Assembly (NCBI GenBank): GCA_018110825.1
Contig: JAGBCL010000027.1
Coordinates: forward strand, 1-64,000
Length of the DNA stretch: 64,000 nucleotides
Source of the DNA: Oscillospiraceae bacterium
GTDB lineage: Bacteria; Bacillota; Clostridia; Oscillospirales; Ruminococcaceae
Direction of reading: 5' to 3'
Below are positions 44,265-54,394 of the stretch, piece after piece. The notes beneath the pieces were generated by a model. It worked only from the letters and a program-made list of their open reading frames with translations, searched no databases and was not told the origin of the DNA. Made by a program: the position numbers and the translations under genes. Every line of letters starts with the position of its first letter. Position 1 is the stretch's first letter.

Positions 44265-45545
44265 ATGAAAATATTAGTAGTTGGCGGCGGCGGACGTGAG
44301 CACGCCATCATTATGAAGCTTGCAGAAAGTAAGCGAACAGAAAAACTTTACTGCACCCCTGGCAACGGCGGTATTTCCCGTTATGCTGAGTGCTTTGACG
44401 TTGCGGCAACAGATATTGACGGAGTTGTAGCACTTGCTAAACAGCTTGCAGTTGATATGGCTGTTGTTGCACCTGATGACCCGCTTGTTCTCGGTATGGT
44501 TGACGCACTCAACGCTGAGGGCTTTATGACTTTCGGTCCTGACAAGGCGGCTGCAATCATCGAAGGCAGCAAGGTTTTCTCTAAGGACCTTATGAAGAAA
44601 TACAACATTCCTACTGCAAAGTACGAAATCTTCTCTGACAGCGATTCCGCAATAGCTTACCTCAAGTCCGAGAACAGCTATCCTGCTGTAATCAAGGCTG
44701 ATGGTCTTGCTCTCGGTAAAGGCGTAATCATCGCTCAGAACGAGGAAGAAGCTATCGAAGCTGTAAAGTCAATGATTGACGGTAAGCAGTTCGGTGACAG
44801 CAGTTCAACTGTCGTAATCGAGGAATTCCTTACAGGACCTGAGGTTTCCGTCCTTTCATTCACAGACGGAAATGTGGTTGTACCTATGATTTCTTCTATG
44901 GACCATAAGCGTGCTCTTGATGGTGACAAGGGTCTCAATACTGGCGGTATGGGTACAATTGCACCTAACCCATTCTATACAGAGGACGTTGCAAAGGAAT
45001 GTATGGAAAACATTTTCCTTCCTACCATCAACGCTATGAAGGCAGAGGGCAGAACCTTCAAGGGCTGTCTCTATTTCGGACTTATGGTAACACCTAAGGG
45101 CGTTAAGGTTATCGAGTACAACTGCCGTTTCGGTGACCCTGAGACACAGGTTGTTCTTCCTCTTCTTGATGCTGACCTTGTAGATATCTTCGAAGCAATC
45201 TACAATGGTAAGCTTGCTGACGTTGATATCAAGTGGAAGAAAGAGTGCTGTTCCTGCGTTGTAATGGCAAGCGGCGGCTATCCACAGAGCTACCCTAAGG
45301 GTATTGAAATGAACGGTATGGACGATAAGGGACAGGTTGACGGCGTGTTTGTTTACCACGCAGGTACAAAGTTCGCTGACGGAAAGTTCCTCACAAACGG
45401 CGGACGTGTCCTCGGTGTAACAGCAACAGGCGAAAGTTTGCAGGCTGCACTTGACAAGTCCTACGATGCTGTAAAGAAAATCACATTTGATGGTGCACAC
45501 TACAGAACCGATATCGGGCAGCGTGCGCTTTCTGCAAATAAGTAA
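44265..45545 (+). CDS. purD: Phosphoribosylamine-glycine ligase (PurD)
   Basis: 426 residues behind ATAGGAG. ATP-grasp enzyme with VVGGGGREHAI, SKVFSKDLMKKYNIP, VIKADGLALGKGVI and the glycine-site NCRFGDPETQ. It makes GAR from phosphoribosylamine. It is separated from the other pur genes by three membrane/lipoprotein genes but in the same direction. Confidence 0.97.
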   Translation: MKILVVGGGGREHAIIMKLAESKRTEKLYCTPGNGGISRYAECFDVAATDIDGVVALAKQLAVDMAVVAPDDPLVLGMVDALNAEGFMTFGPDKAAAIIEGSKVFSKDLMKKYNIPTAKYEIFSDSDSAIAYLKSENSYPAVIKADGLALGKGVIIAQNEEEAIEAVKSMIDGKQFGDSSSTVVIEEFLTGPEVSVLSFTDGNVVVPMISSMDHKRALDGDKGLNTGGMGTIAPNPFYTEDVAKECMENIFLPTINAMKAEGRTFKGCLYFGLMVTPKGVKVIEYNCRFGDPETQVVLPLLDADLVDIFEAIYNGKLADVDIKWKKECCSCVVMASGGYPQSYPKGIEMNGMDDKGQVDGVFVYHAGTKFADGKFLTNGGRVLGVTATGESLQAALDKSYDAVKKITFDGAHYRTDIGQRALSANK

Positions 45546-45550
45546 AAACA

Positions 45551-45582
45551 AACTCCGGGAAGTTTACTTCTCGGAGTTTTAC
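45551..45582 (+). terminator. Terminator after purD
   Basis: AACTCCGGGAAG (45551-45562) pairs with CTTCTCGGAGTT (45567-45578) with one G-T, then TTAC. Confidence 0.8.
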
Positions 45583-45611
45583 TTGAAACAACAATTGTGT
45601 CGAGGTAAGCT

Positions 45612-46286
45612 ATGAAAATAATTGCGCACGTACATAGTCCGTTTACTGAAAAATTCGGAATACCGCGTCAAAGCGGATTGACAACTCTTCAGTCGAAAAT
45701 TATTTTTGAACCTGAATATCGTGTACCGGAAGCCTTTCGTGGGCTGGAAGACTACTCTCATATATGGATTTTATGGAAGTTTTCCGAATCAGAACGTGAC
45801 GAATGGTCACCGACAGTACGTCCGCCGCGTCTTGGAGGAAATACCCGTATGGGTGTTTTTGCAACCCGTTCGCCGTTCCGCCCGAATCCGATAGGAATGT
45901 CCTCTGTCAAGCTTGATAAAATCGACCTTCATACAAGTGAAGGTCCCGTGCTTTATATCAGCGGAGCAGATATTCTTGACAAAACTCCAATTTATGACAT
46001 AAAACCATATCTTGCATATACCGATTCTCACCCCGAAGCAGCAGATGGCTTTGCACTTTCGCAGAAGGAGGGTGTGCTTGATGTGGAATTTCCGTCAGAG
46101 TATCTGGAACAAGTACCAACTGAATTAAGAAACGGATTGATTGAAGTGCTTGCACAGGACCCAAGACCGCAATATCAGCATTCACACGAACGTATATATA
46201 TTATGGCATTCGGTGGATTTGAAATAAGCTTTACCGTTGCTGAAAATGTGCTGACGGTTTGCGGAATAAGCAAAACAAAAAGGTAA
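45612..46286 (+). CDS. trmO: tRNA (adenine37-N6)-methyltransferase TrmO
   Basis: 224 residues behind GAGGTAAGC. TsaA/UPF0066 family motifs: IPRQSGL, LEDYSHIWILWKF, VFATRSPFRPNPIG and DILDKTPIYDIKPYL, plus the C-terminal extension with AQDPRPQY. TrmO adds a methyl group to t6A37 in certain tRNAs using SAM. Single gene, convergent with the next. Confidence 0.92.
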   Translation: MKIIAHVHSPFTEKFGIPRQSGLTTLQSKIIFEPEYRVPEAFRGLEDYSHIWILWKFSESERDEWSPTVRPPRLGGNTRMGVFATRSPFRPNPIGMSSVKLDKIDLHTSEGPVLYISGADILDKTPIYDIKPYLAYTDSHPEAADGFALSQKEGVLDVEFPSEYLEQVPTELRNGLIEVLAQDPRPQYQHSHERIYIMAFGGFEISFTVAENVLTVCGISKTKR

Positions 46287-46319
46287 TGAAGGGAATATCT
46301 CTTCATTACCTTTGTTTTT
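46279..46319. terminator. Bidirectional terminator trmO / GGDEF gene
   Basis: AAAGGTAATGAAG (46279-46291) pairs perfectly with CTTCATTACCTTT (46301-46313), then GTTTTTA; it includes the trmO stop codon. Confidence 0.88.
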
Positions 46320-48264
46320 AATGTGAGGAACGATTCCTTTTATAGTTGAAGCCTTCTTCACGCTTATATTTTTCTTTTGCCATGAACATTTTCTCGTCAG
46401 CAATTGAAACCGCGTGTTCAATGCTGTCAAGATTGCTTGCCTCGTCAAAATACCAGCCAAGGCTTACGCTGATGGAGTAAGGCTTATCAGCTGTGTCATT
46501 GATATTCTTGAGGTATTGTTTGATTGAATCTTCAATTTCAGCAATTTCCTTTTCTGAAAGTACAGTACGGCTTGCAATAACATATTCATCACCGCCCATG
46601 CGGAAACACATCATATCAGGTGAGCATGCCTTGGTAAATGCATCAGCAACTGTTTTCAAAGCAAAATCGCCTTCAATATGACCAAAAGTATCATTTATAT
46701 ATTTAAGATTATTCATATCGCCAAGAATAAGCGTAAATTTCTGCTTGTCCATCTTGGCGTCATGGAATATTCTGTCAGCGTAAATGTTAAATCCGTTTCT
46801 GTTATAAATTCCCGTTAACAAGTCAGTGACAGCATTTTCTTCCATTTTTGTGTACATATACTGCAGGTTGCGCTGTCTGCGGAAGCTTTCCAATGAAGCA
46901 CAGACATATCTTATCCATTTGCGGTAAATTGGGGAGTAAGAAGTAATTCTTTCTCCATAGGTAATTACCGAATATCCGAAGCATCTGTCGTTGAAATGAA
47001 TAGGTGAGAAGAAGAAAGCAGTAGGCTTAGGACGTCTTTCATATATTGCAGGGAGCATTTCCTTGACATCAAAAAATCTTCCAGGTTCAACATAAGCAGT
47101 ATCCGGACTTTTCTGAACAAGCAGATTCATTTTTTTAGTATAACCCTTTTTCAGATAATTTGAGTTGCTTTCTGTTTCACCTAAATTATCCCAGTTGTCG
47201 CACATGCATAAATAGAATTTTTCATATTCTCCAAGCAAATAACCGTACCAGCAAAGTGTATTCATATATTCAACGTAATCTTTTTTTGAGATAAGTGCTT
47301 CAAGCATAAAATTATATGTTGAATCAAAAGTGTTGAACATATCTCCGTTATCACGCCAGCTTTCACGTTCGTTACGGATTTTTTCAGCAATATTAACCGA
47401 ACATCCGCAGCTCTTGGCAATAAGGATTTCCGCATTGGAACGAATGTCCTTGAATTCCGTTCCGGTTATCAGACTGTGAAGTTTATTGACTGCTCTTGTT
47501 CCTGTATTATCCAAAGGCAGGTTAGCAGATGTAATGCTTGGGACATAATTCACACCTGCATCAATAGAGTCATAGCCTGTAACAACTATATCTTCAGGAA
47601 TTTTAATATCTCTTGCTTTTAAAGCCTCGCAAATGCTTATTGCCATTGTATCAGAAGCACAAGCAATAGCCTGAGGAAGCGGTCTGCCGCTTTCCATAAG
47701 CCGCTTTACAACGTTTTCACCCTCATTATACCAGAAATCACCGTAGAAAACACGGCTTTGGTCAATAGGAAGATTATGTTCAATAAGAGCTTCATAATAA
47801 CCGGTAAGTCGGTTTGTAGCATGAGGATGCCCCTTTGTACCTGTCATGAAGGCAATATCCGTCATCTTATGTTTTTCGATGAGATGAGAAATAATTGTTT
47901 TGATGCTTTGAATATCATCAGTGTGGATATTATCAAAACCTTCAGTTTCAAGGTCAACAGAAACTACAGGCTTGCGGAATTTCTTTTTAATATCAGCTTC
48001 AATTACTTTATGAAAGTTATCTGTTGTAAGAGTATCAGGAAGAAAAATCAATCCATCAAGAGCAGAATAATTTATAAGTGAGAATATATTCAGTTCACCA
48101 TCGTGCCATTCATCGGACAATTTATGTGTAGAAAAGGTTGAGAATACAGCAACATCGTAATTAAGTTTGAAGGCCTGCTTGAAAACACCCTCAAGGAATT
48201 TTGCCTGATTGGGCGAGTCGGATTGTGAAATTATAATGCCAATCAGCTTACGGAATTTTCTCAC
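46318..48264 (-). CDS. Second diguanylate cyclase with LacI-type sensor domain
   Basis: GTG start at 48264 behind AAAGGAG; 648 residues. Same order as the protein at 20104: an N-terminal LacI-like sugar-binding fold without helix-turn-helix (RKLIGIIISQSDSPNQAKFLEG; ACASDTMAISICEALKARDI), a middle helical region, and a C-terminal GGDEF domain with RMGGDEY and DMNNLKYINDTFGH. The F-to-Y change in the last position of the signature is conservative. No RxxD inhibitory site (SPDM there). It should make cyclic di-GMP. Overall identity with the first copy looks low apart from motifs, so the duplication is old. Confidence 0.88.
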   Translation of the reverse strand: MRKFRKLIGIIISQSDSPNQAKFLEGVFKQAFKLNYDVAVFSTFSTHKLSDEWHDGELNIFSLINYSALDGLIFLPDTLTTDNFHKVIEADIKKKFRKPVVSVDLETEGFDNIHTDDIQSIKTIISHLIEKHKMTDIAFMTGTKGHPHATNRLTGYYEALIEHNLPIDQSRVFYGDFWYNEGENVVKRLMESGRPLPQAIACASDTMAISICEALKARDIKIPEDIVVTGYDSIDAGVNYVPSITSANLPLDNTGTRAVNKLHSLITGTEFKDIRSNAEILIAKSCGCSVNIAEKIRNERESWRDNGDMFNTFDSTYNFMLEALISKKDYVEYMNTLCWYGYLLGEYEKFYLCMCDNWDNLGETESNSNYLKKGYTKKMNLLVQKSPDTAYVEPGRFFDVKEMLPAIYERRPKPTAFFFSPIHFNDRCFGYSVITYGERITSYSPIYRKWIRYVCASLESFRRQRNLQYMYTKMEENAVTDLLTGIYNRNGFNIYADRIFHDAKMDKQKFTLILGDMNNLKYINDTFGHIEGDFALKTVADAFTKACSPDMMCFRMGGDEYVIASRTVLSEKEIAEIEDSIKQYLKNINDTADKPYSISVSLGWYFDEASNLDSIEHAVSIADEKMFMAKEKYKREEGFNYKRNRSSH

Positions 48265-48303
48265 AGCAGTATACTCCTTTCAGACATTAATTCTATGCAT
48301 ATA

Positions 48304-48332
48304 ATTTTAACATATTTTTATTACTTTGTCAC
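48304..48332 (-). promoter_or_regulatory. Promoter of second LacI-sensor/GGDEF gene
   Basis: Minus strand GTGACA (48332-48327), 17 bp, TAAAAT (48309-48304). The rest of the 48265-48496 gap is AT-rich; a TATAAT at 48465 may serve the MFS gene but lacks a good -35. Confidence 0.55.
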
Positions 48333-48496
48333 GAAATAAAAATAAAATACTACACAGACTTTTAAATGTTTTTTTGTCTATTGTGTTCAAACATAAAAAT
48401 AAATATTATTAAACAGTAACAATTTTTTAACCTTAACCCCCTATTATACAAAGATGTAAAAGTGTATAATTTTACCTTGTATTGGGAGGAATGAAA

Positions 48497-49723
48497 ATGA
48501 AATTTACATATAAGCATACTCTGACAGCATGTTACGCAGGGTATATAACCCAGGCGATTGTAAACAACTTGCCGCCGCTTCTTTTCTTGACTTTTCATAA
48601 TCAGTTCGGAATATCACTTGAAAAGATTGCAATGCTGATTTCAGCAAATTTTGTAATGCAGATTATTGTTGATATACTTTCTTCAAAAATAGTGGCAAAG
48701 ATAGGCGTGCGAAAATCAATGCTTCTTGCACATATATGTGCGGCAATCGGTTTTTCATGCATGGGAGTGTTTCCGTTTGTGCTTCCAGACCCCTTTGCAG
48801 GACTGATTCTTGCCGCAGCTTTCAATTCTGTCGGAGGAGGACTTACCGAGGTGCTGATAAGTCCTATTGTTGAATCTTTGCCCGGGGACGAAAAAGCTTC
48901 TGCAATGAGTCTTCTTCATTCATTTTATTGCTGGGGACAAGTATCGGTAGTATTGCTGTCAACGCTGTTCTTTACAATATTGGGAACAGAAAACTGGAGA
49001 ATTCTTACTGTCCTGTGGGCAGTAATTCCGTTTCTCAATACATTTCTGTTTGCTAAAGTACCTCTTTGTCCTTTCGTGGAAGATGGGGAGGAAGAAATTC
49101 CACTCAGCAAGCTTTTCGGAAGCAAAATCTTTTTGCTTTTGTGTCTGCTTATGATTTCAGCAGGAGCCTCAGAGCTTGCTGCATCGCAATGGGCATCACT
49201 TTTTGCCGAAGCAGGATTAAAGGTAACCAAAACCATGGGCGACCTACTTGGACCGTGCATGTTTGCCGTGCTGATGGGCACAGCAAGACTTATTTACGGA
49301 ATTTTCGGGAACAAAATCAAGCTTGTTCCTGTAATAACAGCCAGTTCTTTTCTGTGTATTTTCAGTTATGCAGTTATGGTTTTTTCACCTTATCCGCTTT
49401 TGTCACTGGCTGGGTGTGCACTTTGCGGACTTTCTGTCGGAATAATGTGGCCCGGAGTATTCAGTATTTCTGCTGAAAAATATAAATCGGGCGGCACAAA
49501 AATGTTTGCAATACTTGCGTTGGCAGGAGATATCGGCTGTTCGGCAGGTCCTGGTATTGTTGGAATATTTGTAAATATGGCAGAACAAGGAGTAAAGCTT
49601 CTTCCGGCTGCGGATTCAGCTTCATCAGGACTTAAAACGGGACTTCTTTTTGCAGCAGTATTTCCGTTGATAATGATTATCGGAATGAAGCTGCTTTCAA
49701 ATGTCAGAACAGAAAACGAATAA
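48497..49723 (+). CDS. MFS transporter (sugar/organic solute permease-like)
   Basis: ATG at 48497 is preferred because GGGAGGA ends six bases upstream; ATG 48491 is too close. The 408-residue protein has about twelve membrane helices, with GVRKSMLLAH after helix 3 and a second-half GNKIKLVPVITASSF. It resembles the FucP-like part of the major facilitator superfamily; substrate unknown. It is divergent from the GGDEF gene whose sensor is sugar-binding-like, a possible functional link. Confidence 0.85.
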   Translation: MKFTYKHTLTACYAGYITQAIVNNLPPLLFLTFHNQFGISLEKIAMLISANFVMQIIVDILSSKIVAKIGVRKSMLLAHICAAIGFSCMGVFPFVLPDPFAGLILAAAFNSVGGGLTEVLISPIVESLPGDEKASAMSLLHSFYCWGQVSVVLLSTLFFTILGTENWRILTVLWAVIPFLNTFLFAKVPLCPFVEDGEEEIPLSKLFGSKIFLLLCLLMISAGASELAASQWASLFAEAGLKVTKTMGDLLGPCMFAVLMGTARLIYGIFGNKIKLVPVITASSFLCIFSYAVMVFSPYPLLSLAGCALCGLSVGIMWPGVFSISAEKYKSGGTKMFAILALAGDIGCSAGPGIVGIFVNMAEQGVKLLPAADSASSGLKTGLLFAAVFPLIMIIGMKLLSNVRTENE

Positions 49724-49728
49724 AATTC

Positions 49729-49762
49729 AACCCCATATTCCTCAGGAATATGGGGTTTTTAT
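49729..49762. terminator. Terminator between MFS gene and zinc-ribbon/TPR gene
   Basis: AACCCCATATTCC (49729-49741) pairs perfectly with GGAATATGGGGTT (49745-49757), then TTTAT. Confidence 0.92.
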
Positions 49763-49764
49763 CG

Positions 49765-51396
49765 TTAATCAGTAATTTTAATAGCAATTGTCCTCAATAC
49801 AGTTCCGTTATCTTTTCGTGAAATAATGATTTCTGCATTTCCGCTTGCTGCGGAAGAAAGTGAGAAGCTCCCGCTGAATGAACCGCTGTTTCTTACATTT
49901 TCGCAATCCGCTGTAATTTCAGTTCCCTCACTGTCTCTGAATGTCAGCGTAAGAGTTATCGGCGGCGATATGGTATCTGTTCCTGCAGTGCATGAAACAA
50001 GCAGGGTATCATTCTTTCTGAAAACGGTTGTATAATAGTTACCTGCGGAAGTAAATCCGTCAGCATACCAATCATTATGGTCATCAGTAAGCTTTGCAGC
50101 AGCAGCCTTTTTCTGAGCGGCACTGTCACCATATGTGCTCATAAGTGCAAAAACGGAACGTGCCGAAGCAGGGTCAGTGTCAAGCAGCTGTTTTCCAAGA
50201 TTGTAGCGGGACCTGTAAATTTCGTTCATTGAAGATTTATATGTGCCGCAGTTTTTGAACATGGCCGTCGCCATAGCATAATCACCGTTTTTTTCACATT
50301 CCAGTCCGTATTCGTAGCTTGTTTCTATGAACAGGTCTTTGGAATTACTGTAGTTGTCAAGGAAATAGAATCCCCGTACGATTTCCTCGGAAGCACCGTT
50401 ATTCGTATATTCTGACAGATAAAAATTATATGTGCAATCTATAGCATTGTCTGCGGAATCCTTATACTGCCCGAGCCTGTAGAAATTATCTGCAGCCATT
50501 TTGAAGTCTCCGCTTTCCTTAGCAGCCAGTGCACCCTGATAAATATATTCGGTAACAACATCTTCGCTGCAGTATGCTTCCGCTATTTCCGCAGCTTTGA
50601 AATAATCTCCGTTTTCTGCAAGAGCCTCAATCTTTTTTAATGCAGTCTGTTCTGCAAGGTCGGATTTACCTGCAGCTGTATAAACAGCCATTGCAGAGTC
50701 ATAATCACCCTCAGCAGTATATTTTTCAGCAATTGCAGTCATACATTCATCTGCACGCATATCAGAATCGGAATAACCGTTCAGTGCAGTAAATGCATCT
50801 GCAGCCTCCTGATATTTGCCGTTTGAAAAAAGCATTTCAGCTTCATTGTAACGGCATTTCATTATGTAGTCAGCGCTTTCCTTATAGTTTCCGAGTTTAC
50901 CGAAAGCCACGGAGGCACCCTGATAATCTCCGCTTTCATAAAGCTTCTGAGCATTTGAATATTTTATTGCGGGAATAACTGTTGAAGGAATAATATATGC
51001 AGAAGCACCAATTGCCGCCGCACATACAACTGCAATAGAAATTTTCACCCACGGGAGCTTCTTTTTTTCCTTGAAAACAGATACGGAAGAAATTTCAGAA
51101 GTCTGCTCATTAATAACAAATAAGCCGTCTTTTTCGTGAAATTTCTCAGCTAGTTCCGAGATATTATCATCAGTTTGTTCTTTTTCGACTGTGCACTCTT
51201 CTTTCACATCAGCTTCACCAGTAATTTCTTCAGTAGCCGCTTCAGCATTTTCTGCGGCATTGCTTTCCTTTTCAGACATTTCTTCCGCAGATGGTATGTT
51301 TTCTGCAAGTTCAGTTACAGCAGTAACCGTTGCTCCGCAGAATGAGCAGAATTTTGCATTGTCACGAAGTTCTTTTCCACAGCATGAGCAGACCAT
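49765..51396 (-). CDS. Zinc-ribbon membrane protein with outer TPR-like repeats
   Basis: ATG at 51396 behind GGAGGTG; 543 residues. N-terminal zinc ribbon (VCSCCGKELRDNAKFCSFCG), acidic low-complexity stretch (about 25-100), one membrane helix (about 120-142), then at least five TPR-like units of the type YESGDYQGASVAFGKLG, SNGKYQEAADAFTALNGY and AEGDYDSAMAVYTAAG, and a C-terminal beta domain (about 440-543). The ribbon would be cytoplasmic and the repeats outside. It resembles in plan the pseudokinase at 10120. No enzyme activity is evident; a sensor or scaffold role is a guess. Confidence 0.78.
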   Translation of the reverse strand: MVCSCCGKELRDNAKFCSFCGATVTAVTELAENIPSAEEMSEKESNAAENAEAATEEITGEADVKEECTVEKEQTDDNISELAEKFHEKDGLFVINEQTSEISSVSVFKEKKKLPWVKISIAVVCAAAIGASAYIIPSTVIPAIKYSNAQKLYESGDYQGASVAFGKLGNYKESADYIMKCRYNEAEMLFSNGKYQEAADAFTALNGYSDSDMRADECMTAIAEKYTAEGDYDSAMAVYTAAGKSDLAEQTALKKIEALAENGDYFKAAEIAEAYCSEDVVTEYIYQGALAAKESGDFKMAADNFYRLGQYKDSADNAIDCTYNFYLSEYTNNGASEEIVRGFYFLDNYSNSKDLFIETSYEYGLECEKNGDYAMATAMFKNCGTYKSSMNEIYRSRYNLGKQLLDTDPASARSVFALMSTYGDSAAQKKAAAAKLTDDHNDWYADGFTSAGNYYTTVFRKNDTLLVSCTAGTDTISPPITLTLTFRDSEGTEITADCENVRNSGSFSGSFSLSSAASGNAEIIISRKDNGTVLRTIAIKITD

Positions 51397-51433
51397 TTCT
51401 TCACCTCCGTTACATAAATTTACAATCATACTA

Positions 51434-51462
51434 AGTTTAACCTAATATTTGATAAAAGTCAA
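51434..51462 (-). promoter_or_regulatory. Promoter of zinc-ribbon/TPR gene
   Basis: Minus strand TTGACT (51462-51457), 17 bp, TAAACT (51439-51434). Confidence 0.65.
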
Positions 51463-51505
51463 GGAGTTTATTGTTCAAAGATTAATAATCAATTGTGAAA
51501 AAACA

Positions 51506-51534
51506 TTGACAAATCTTGCACCATGGGTTATAAT
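51506..51534 (+). promoter_or_regulatory. secA promoter
   Basis: TTGACA (51506-51511), 17 bp, TATAAT (51529-51534): full consensus, 92 bp before secA. Confidence 0.88.
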
Positions 51535-51625
51535 TAAATATAATGCGTTCAGAATACGCTTTTGCGTAAGGGGCATTCCTGGATACGTTAAAAAAGTTTA
51601 TTAAAATATAAAGGTGGAATTACAA

Positions 51626-54364
51626 ATGGGTATTTTTGACGGACTTTTCGGCAGCTACAGTAAAAGAGAGCTTGCCAAAATCGAACCTATAAAAAATAAG
51701 GTGCTCGCTCTTGAAGATGAGTATACTGCAATGTCAGAAGAAACTCTCAAATCACAGACAGATGTACTCAAGGGTCGTCTTGCAAAGGGCGAAACACTGA
51801 ATGATATCCTTCCTGAAGCTCTTGCAACAGTCCGTGAGGCTGCATGGAGAGTTCTCGGAAAGAAGCCTTTCCCTGTGCAGATTATCGGTGCAATTGTCCT
51901 TAATCAGGGCCGAATTGCTGAAATGAAAACAGGTGAAGGTAAAACTCTCGTTGCCTGCTGTGCATCATATCTCTGTGCACTTGAAGGCAAGGGCGTTCAC
52001 GTTGTAACTGTCAACGACTACCTCGCTAAGTTCCAGTCCGAGGAAATGGGTAAGGTTTACCGTTATCTGGGTCTTACAATCGGCTGTATTACACATGAAC
52101 TTAACAATGACGAGCGTCGTGCAGCATATAACTGTGACATTACTTACGCTACAAATAATGAGCTCGGTTTCGACTATCTCCGTGATAACATGGTTATCTA
52201 CATGAAGGATAAGGTTCAGCGTGAACACCACTTTGCAATCGTAGACGAAGTTGACTCAATCCTCATTGACGAAGCAAGAACTCCGCTGATCATTTCCGGA
52301 CGCGGTGACAAGTCCACTGAACTTTATACACAGGTTGACAAGTTTGCAAGAAGCCTTACTCCGTATATTGTTGTTGAAATGGATAACAAGGTTGACCAGG
52401 AAGAAGCTACTGAAAATTGCGACTATATCATTGACGAAAAGGCAAAGACAGCTACAATTACACGCCGCGGCGTAAAGAAGGCTGAAAAGCAGTTCAATGT
52501 AGGAAACCTCTATGATGCTGACAATTCTACACTCCTTCACCACATCAACCAGGCTCTCAAGGCACATGGTGTAATGAAGGCTGATATTGACTATATCGTT
52601 AAGGACGGCGAAGTAATTATCGTTGACGAATTTACAGGTCGTCTTATGGTTGGTCGTCGTTTCAGTGACGGTCTCCACCAGGCTATCGAAGCCAAGGAAG
52701 GCGTTAAGGTTGCTCACGAGTCCAAGACACTTGCAAGCATCACATTCCAGAACTACTTCCGTCTTTACAGCAAGCTGTCAGGTATGACGGGTACAGCTAT
52801 GACCGAGGAAGATGAATTCAAGGAAATCTATAAGCTTGACGTTATTGAAATTCCTCCGAACCGTCCTACAGTACGTATTGACCACCCTGATGTTGTGTTC
52901 AAGACCGAGCACGGTAAGTTCCTTGCTGCAATCCGTCAGATTGAGGAGTGTCACGAAAAGGGACAGCCTGTTCTTGTTGGTACAGTTTCCGTTGAAAAGT
53001 CTGAAACACTTTCCAAGATGCTTTCCAAGAAGGGTATCAAGCATAATGTTCTCAACGCCAAGCAGCACGAAAGAGAAGCTGAAATCGTTGCTCAGGCAGG
53101 TAAGTACGGCGCTGTAACAATTGCTACAAATATGGCAGGCCGTGGTACAGATATTATCCTTGGCGGTAACGCTGAGTTTATGGCTAAGGCTGAAATGAAG
53201 AAGACCGGTATGAATGACTGGCTCATCAATGAAGCTATCAGCTATGCCGAAACAAATAATGAAGAAATCCTTGAAGCAAGAAAGGTTTATCGTAAGCTTT
53301 ATGATAAGTACAGCGATGAAATCAAGGAAAAGGCTGAAAAGGTAAAGGAAGCAGGCGGTCTGTTTATTCTCGGTACAGAGCGTCACGAATCCCGCCGTAT
53401 CGATAACCAGCTCCGAGGCCGTGCAGGTCGTCAGGGTGACGTTGGTGAAAGCCGTTTCTTCCTTTCACTTGAAGATGACCTTATGCGTCTTTTCGGCGGT
53501 GACAGAATTACAGGTATGATGGAAGCGCTGAAGGTTGAAGAGGATATGCCTATTGAAGCAAGAATGCTTTCAAAGGTTATCGAATCTTCCCAGAAGAAGG
53601 TCGAAGGCAGAAACTTTGCAATCCGTAAGAATGTTCTTAACTATGACGATGTAATGTCTGCACAGCGTCAGATTATTTATGACCAGAGAGCAAAGGTTCT
53701 CAACGGTGAGGATATCCATGAATATATCCTGAATATGATTAATGGTATGATTAATGATACCGTTAACCAGTACCTCATGGATGATAACATCAAGGATGAC
53801 TGGAACCTTGCAGGTCTCCGTGACAGATTTATGGGTCTGTTTACAGTAAATGAAGACTTCCGTTATACAAATGCCGAGCTTGAAGATGTATCTAAGCAGG
53901 ATATTATTGATAAGCTTACAGAAAGAGCAATGACTTTCTATAAGCAGAAGGAAGAAAAGGTCGGCGACGAAGTTCTTCGTGAGCTTGAACGTGTAATTCT
54001 CCTTAAGGTTGTTGATATCAAGTGGATGGCACACATTGACGATATGGAAGAACTCAAGAAGGGTATCTCCCTCCGTTCCTACGGTCAGAAGAACCCTGTT
54101 GTTGAATATCGTTTTGAAGGTTTTGAAATGTTTGACGCAATGGTTGAATCCATCCGTGAAGAAACAATCCGTCTCCTGTTTACAATTCAGGTAAATCCTA
54201 ATACTGAAGCACCTAAGCGTGAGCAGGTTATGAAGCCTGCAGAAGCAGGCAGCGACGGACCTTCCGAGCCACGTAAGGTTAAGGAAAAGGTCGGCAGAAA
54301 TGACCCATGCCCATGTGGAAGCGGCAAGAAGTACAAGAAGTGCTGCGGAATGGACTTGAAGTAA
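51626..54364 (+). CDS. secA: Preprotein translocase ATPase SecA
   Basis: ATG at 51626 behind AAAGGTGG; 912 residues. DEAD-type motor with Walker [44 protein letters not shown] and RGRAGRQGD, and the C-terminal zinc-binding tail [14 protein letters not shown] that contacts SecB or lipids. It pushes preproteins through SecYEG. First gene of a four-gene unidirectional run. Confidence 0.99.
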   Translation: MGIFDGLFGSYSKRELAKIEPIKNKVLALEDEYTAMSEETLKSQTDVLKGRLAKGETLNDILPEALATVREAAWRVLGKKPFPVQIIGAIVLNQGRIAEMKTGEGKTLVACCASYLCALEGKGVHVVTVNDYLAKFQSEEMGKVYRYLGLTIGCITHELNNDERRAAYNCDITYATNNELGFDYLRDNMVIYMKDKVQREHHFAIVDEVDSILIDEARTPLIISGRGDKSTELYTQVDKFARSLTPYIVVEMDNKVDQEEATENCDYIIDEKAKTATITRRGVKKAEKQFNVGNLYDADNSTLLHHINQALKAHGVMKADIDYIVKDGEVIIVDEFTGRLMVGRRFSDGLHQAIEAKEGVKVAHESKTLASITFQNYFRLYSKLSGMTGTAMTEEDEFKEIYKLDVIEIPPNRPTVRIDHPDVVFKTEHGKFLAAIRQIEECHEKGQPVLVGTVSVEKSETLSKMLSKKGIKHNVLNAKQHEREAEIVAQAGKYGAVTIATNMAGRGTDIILGGNAEFMAKAEMKKTGMNDWLINEAISYAETNNEEILEARKVYRKLYDKYSDEIKEKAEKVKEAGGLFILGTERHESRRIDNQLRGRAGRQGDVGESRFFLSLEDDLMRLFGGDRITGMMEALKVEEDMPIEARMLSKVIESSQKKVEGRNFAIRKNVLNYDDVMSAQRQIIYDQRAKVLNGEDIHEYILNMINGMINDTVNQYLMDDNIKDDWNLAGLRDRFMGLFTVNEDFRYTNAELEDVSKQDIIDKLTERAMTFYKQKEEKVGDEVLRELERVILLKVVDIKWMAHIDDMEELKKGISLRSYGQKNPVVEYRFEGFEMFDAMVESIREETIRLLFTIQVNPNTEAPKREQVMKPAEAGSDGPSEPRKVKEKVGRNDPCPCGSGKKYKKCCGMDLK

Positions 54365-54394
54365 TAATTAAATTCAGAAAGGTTGGAATTTGCA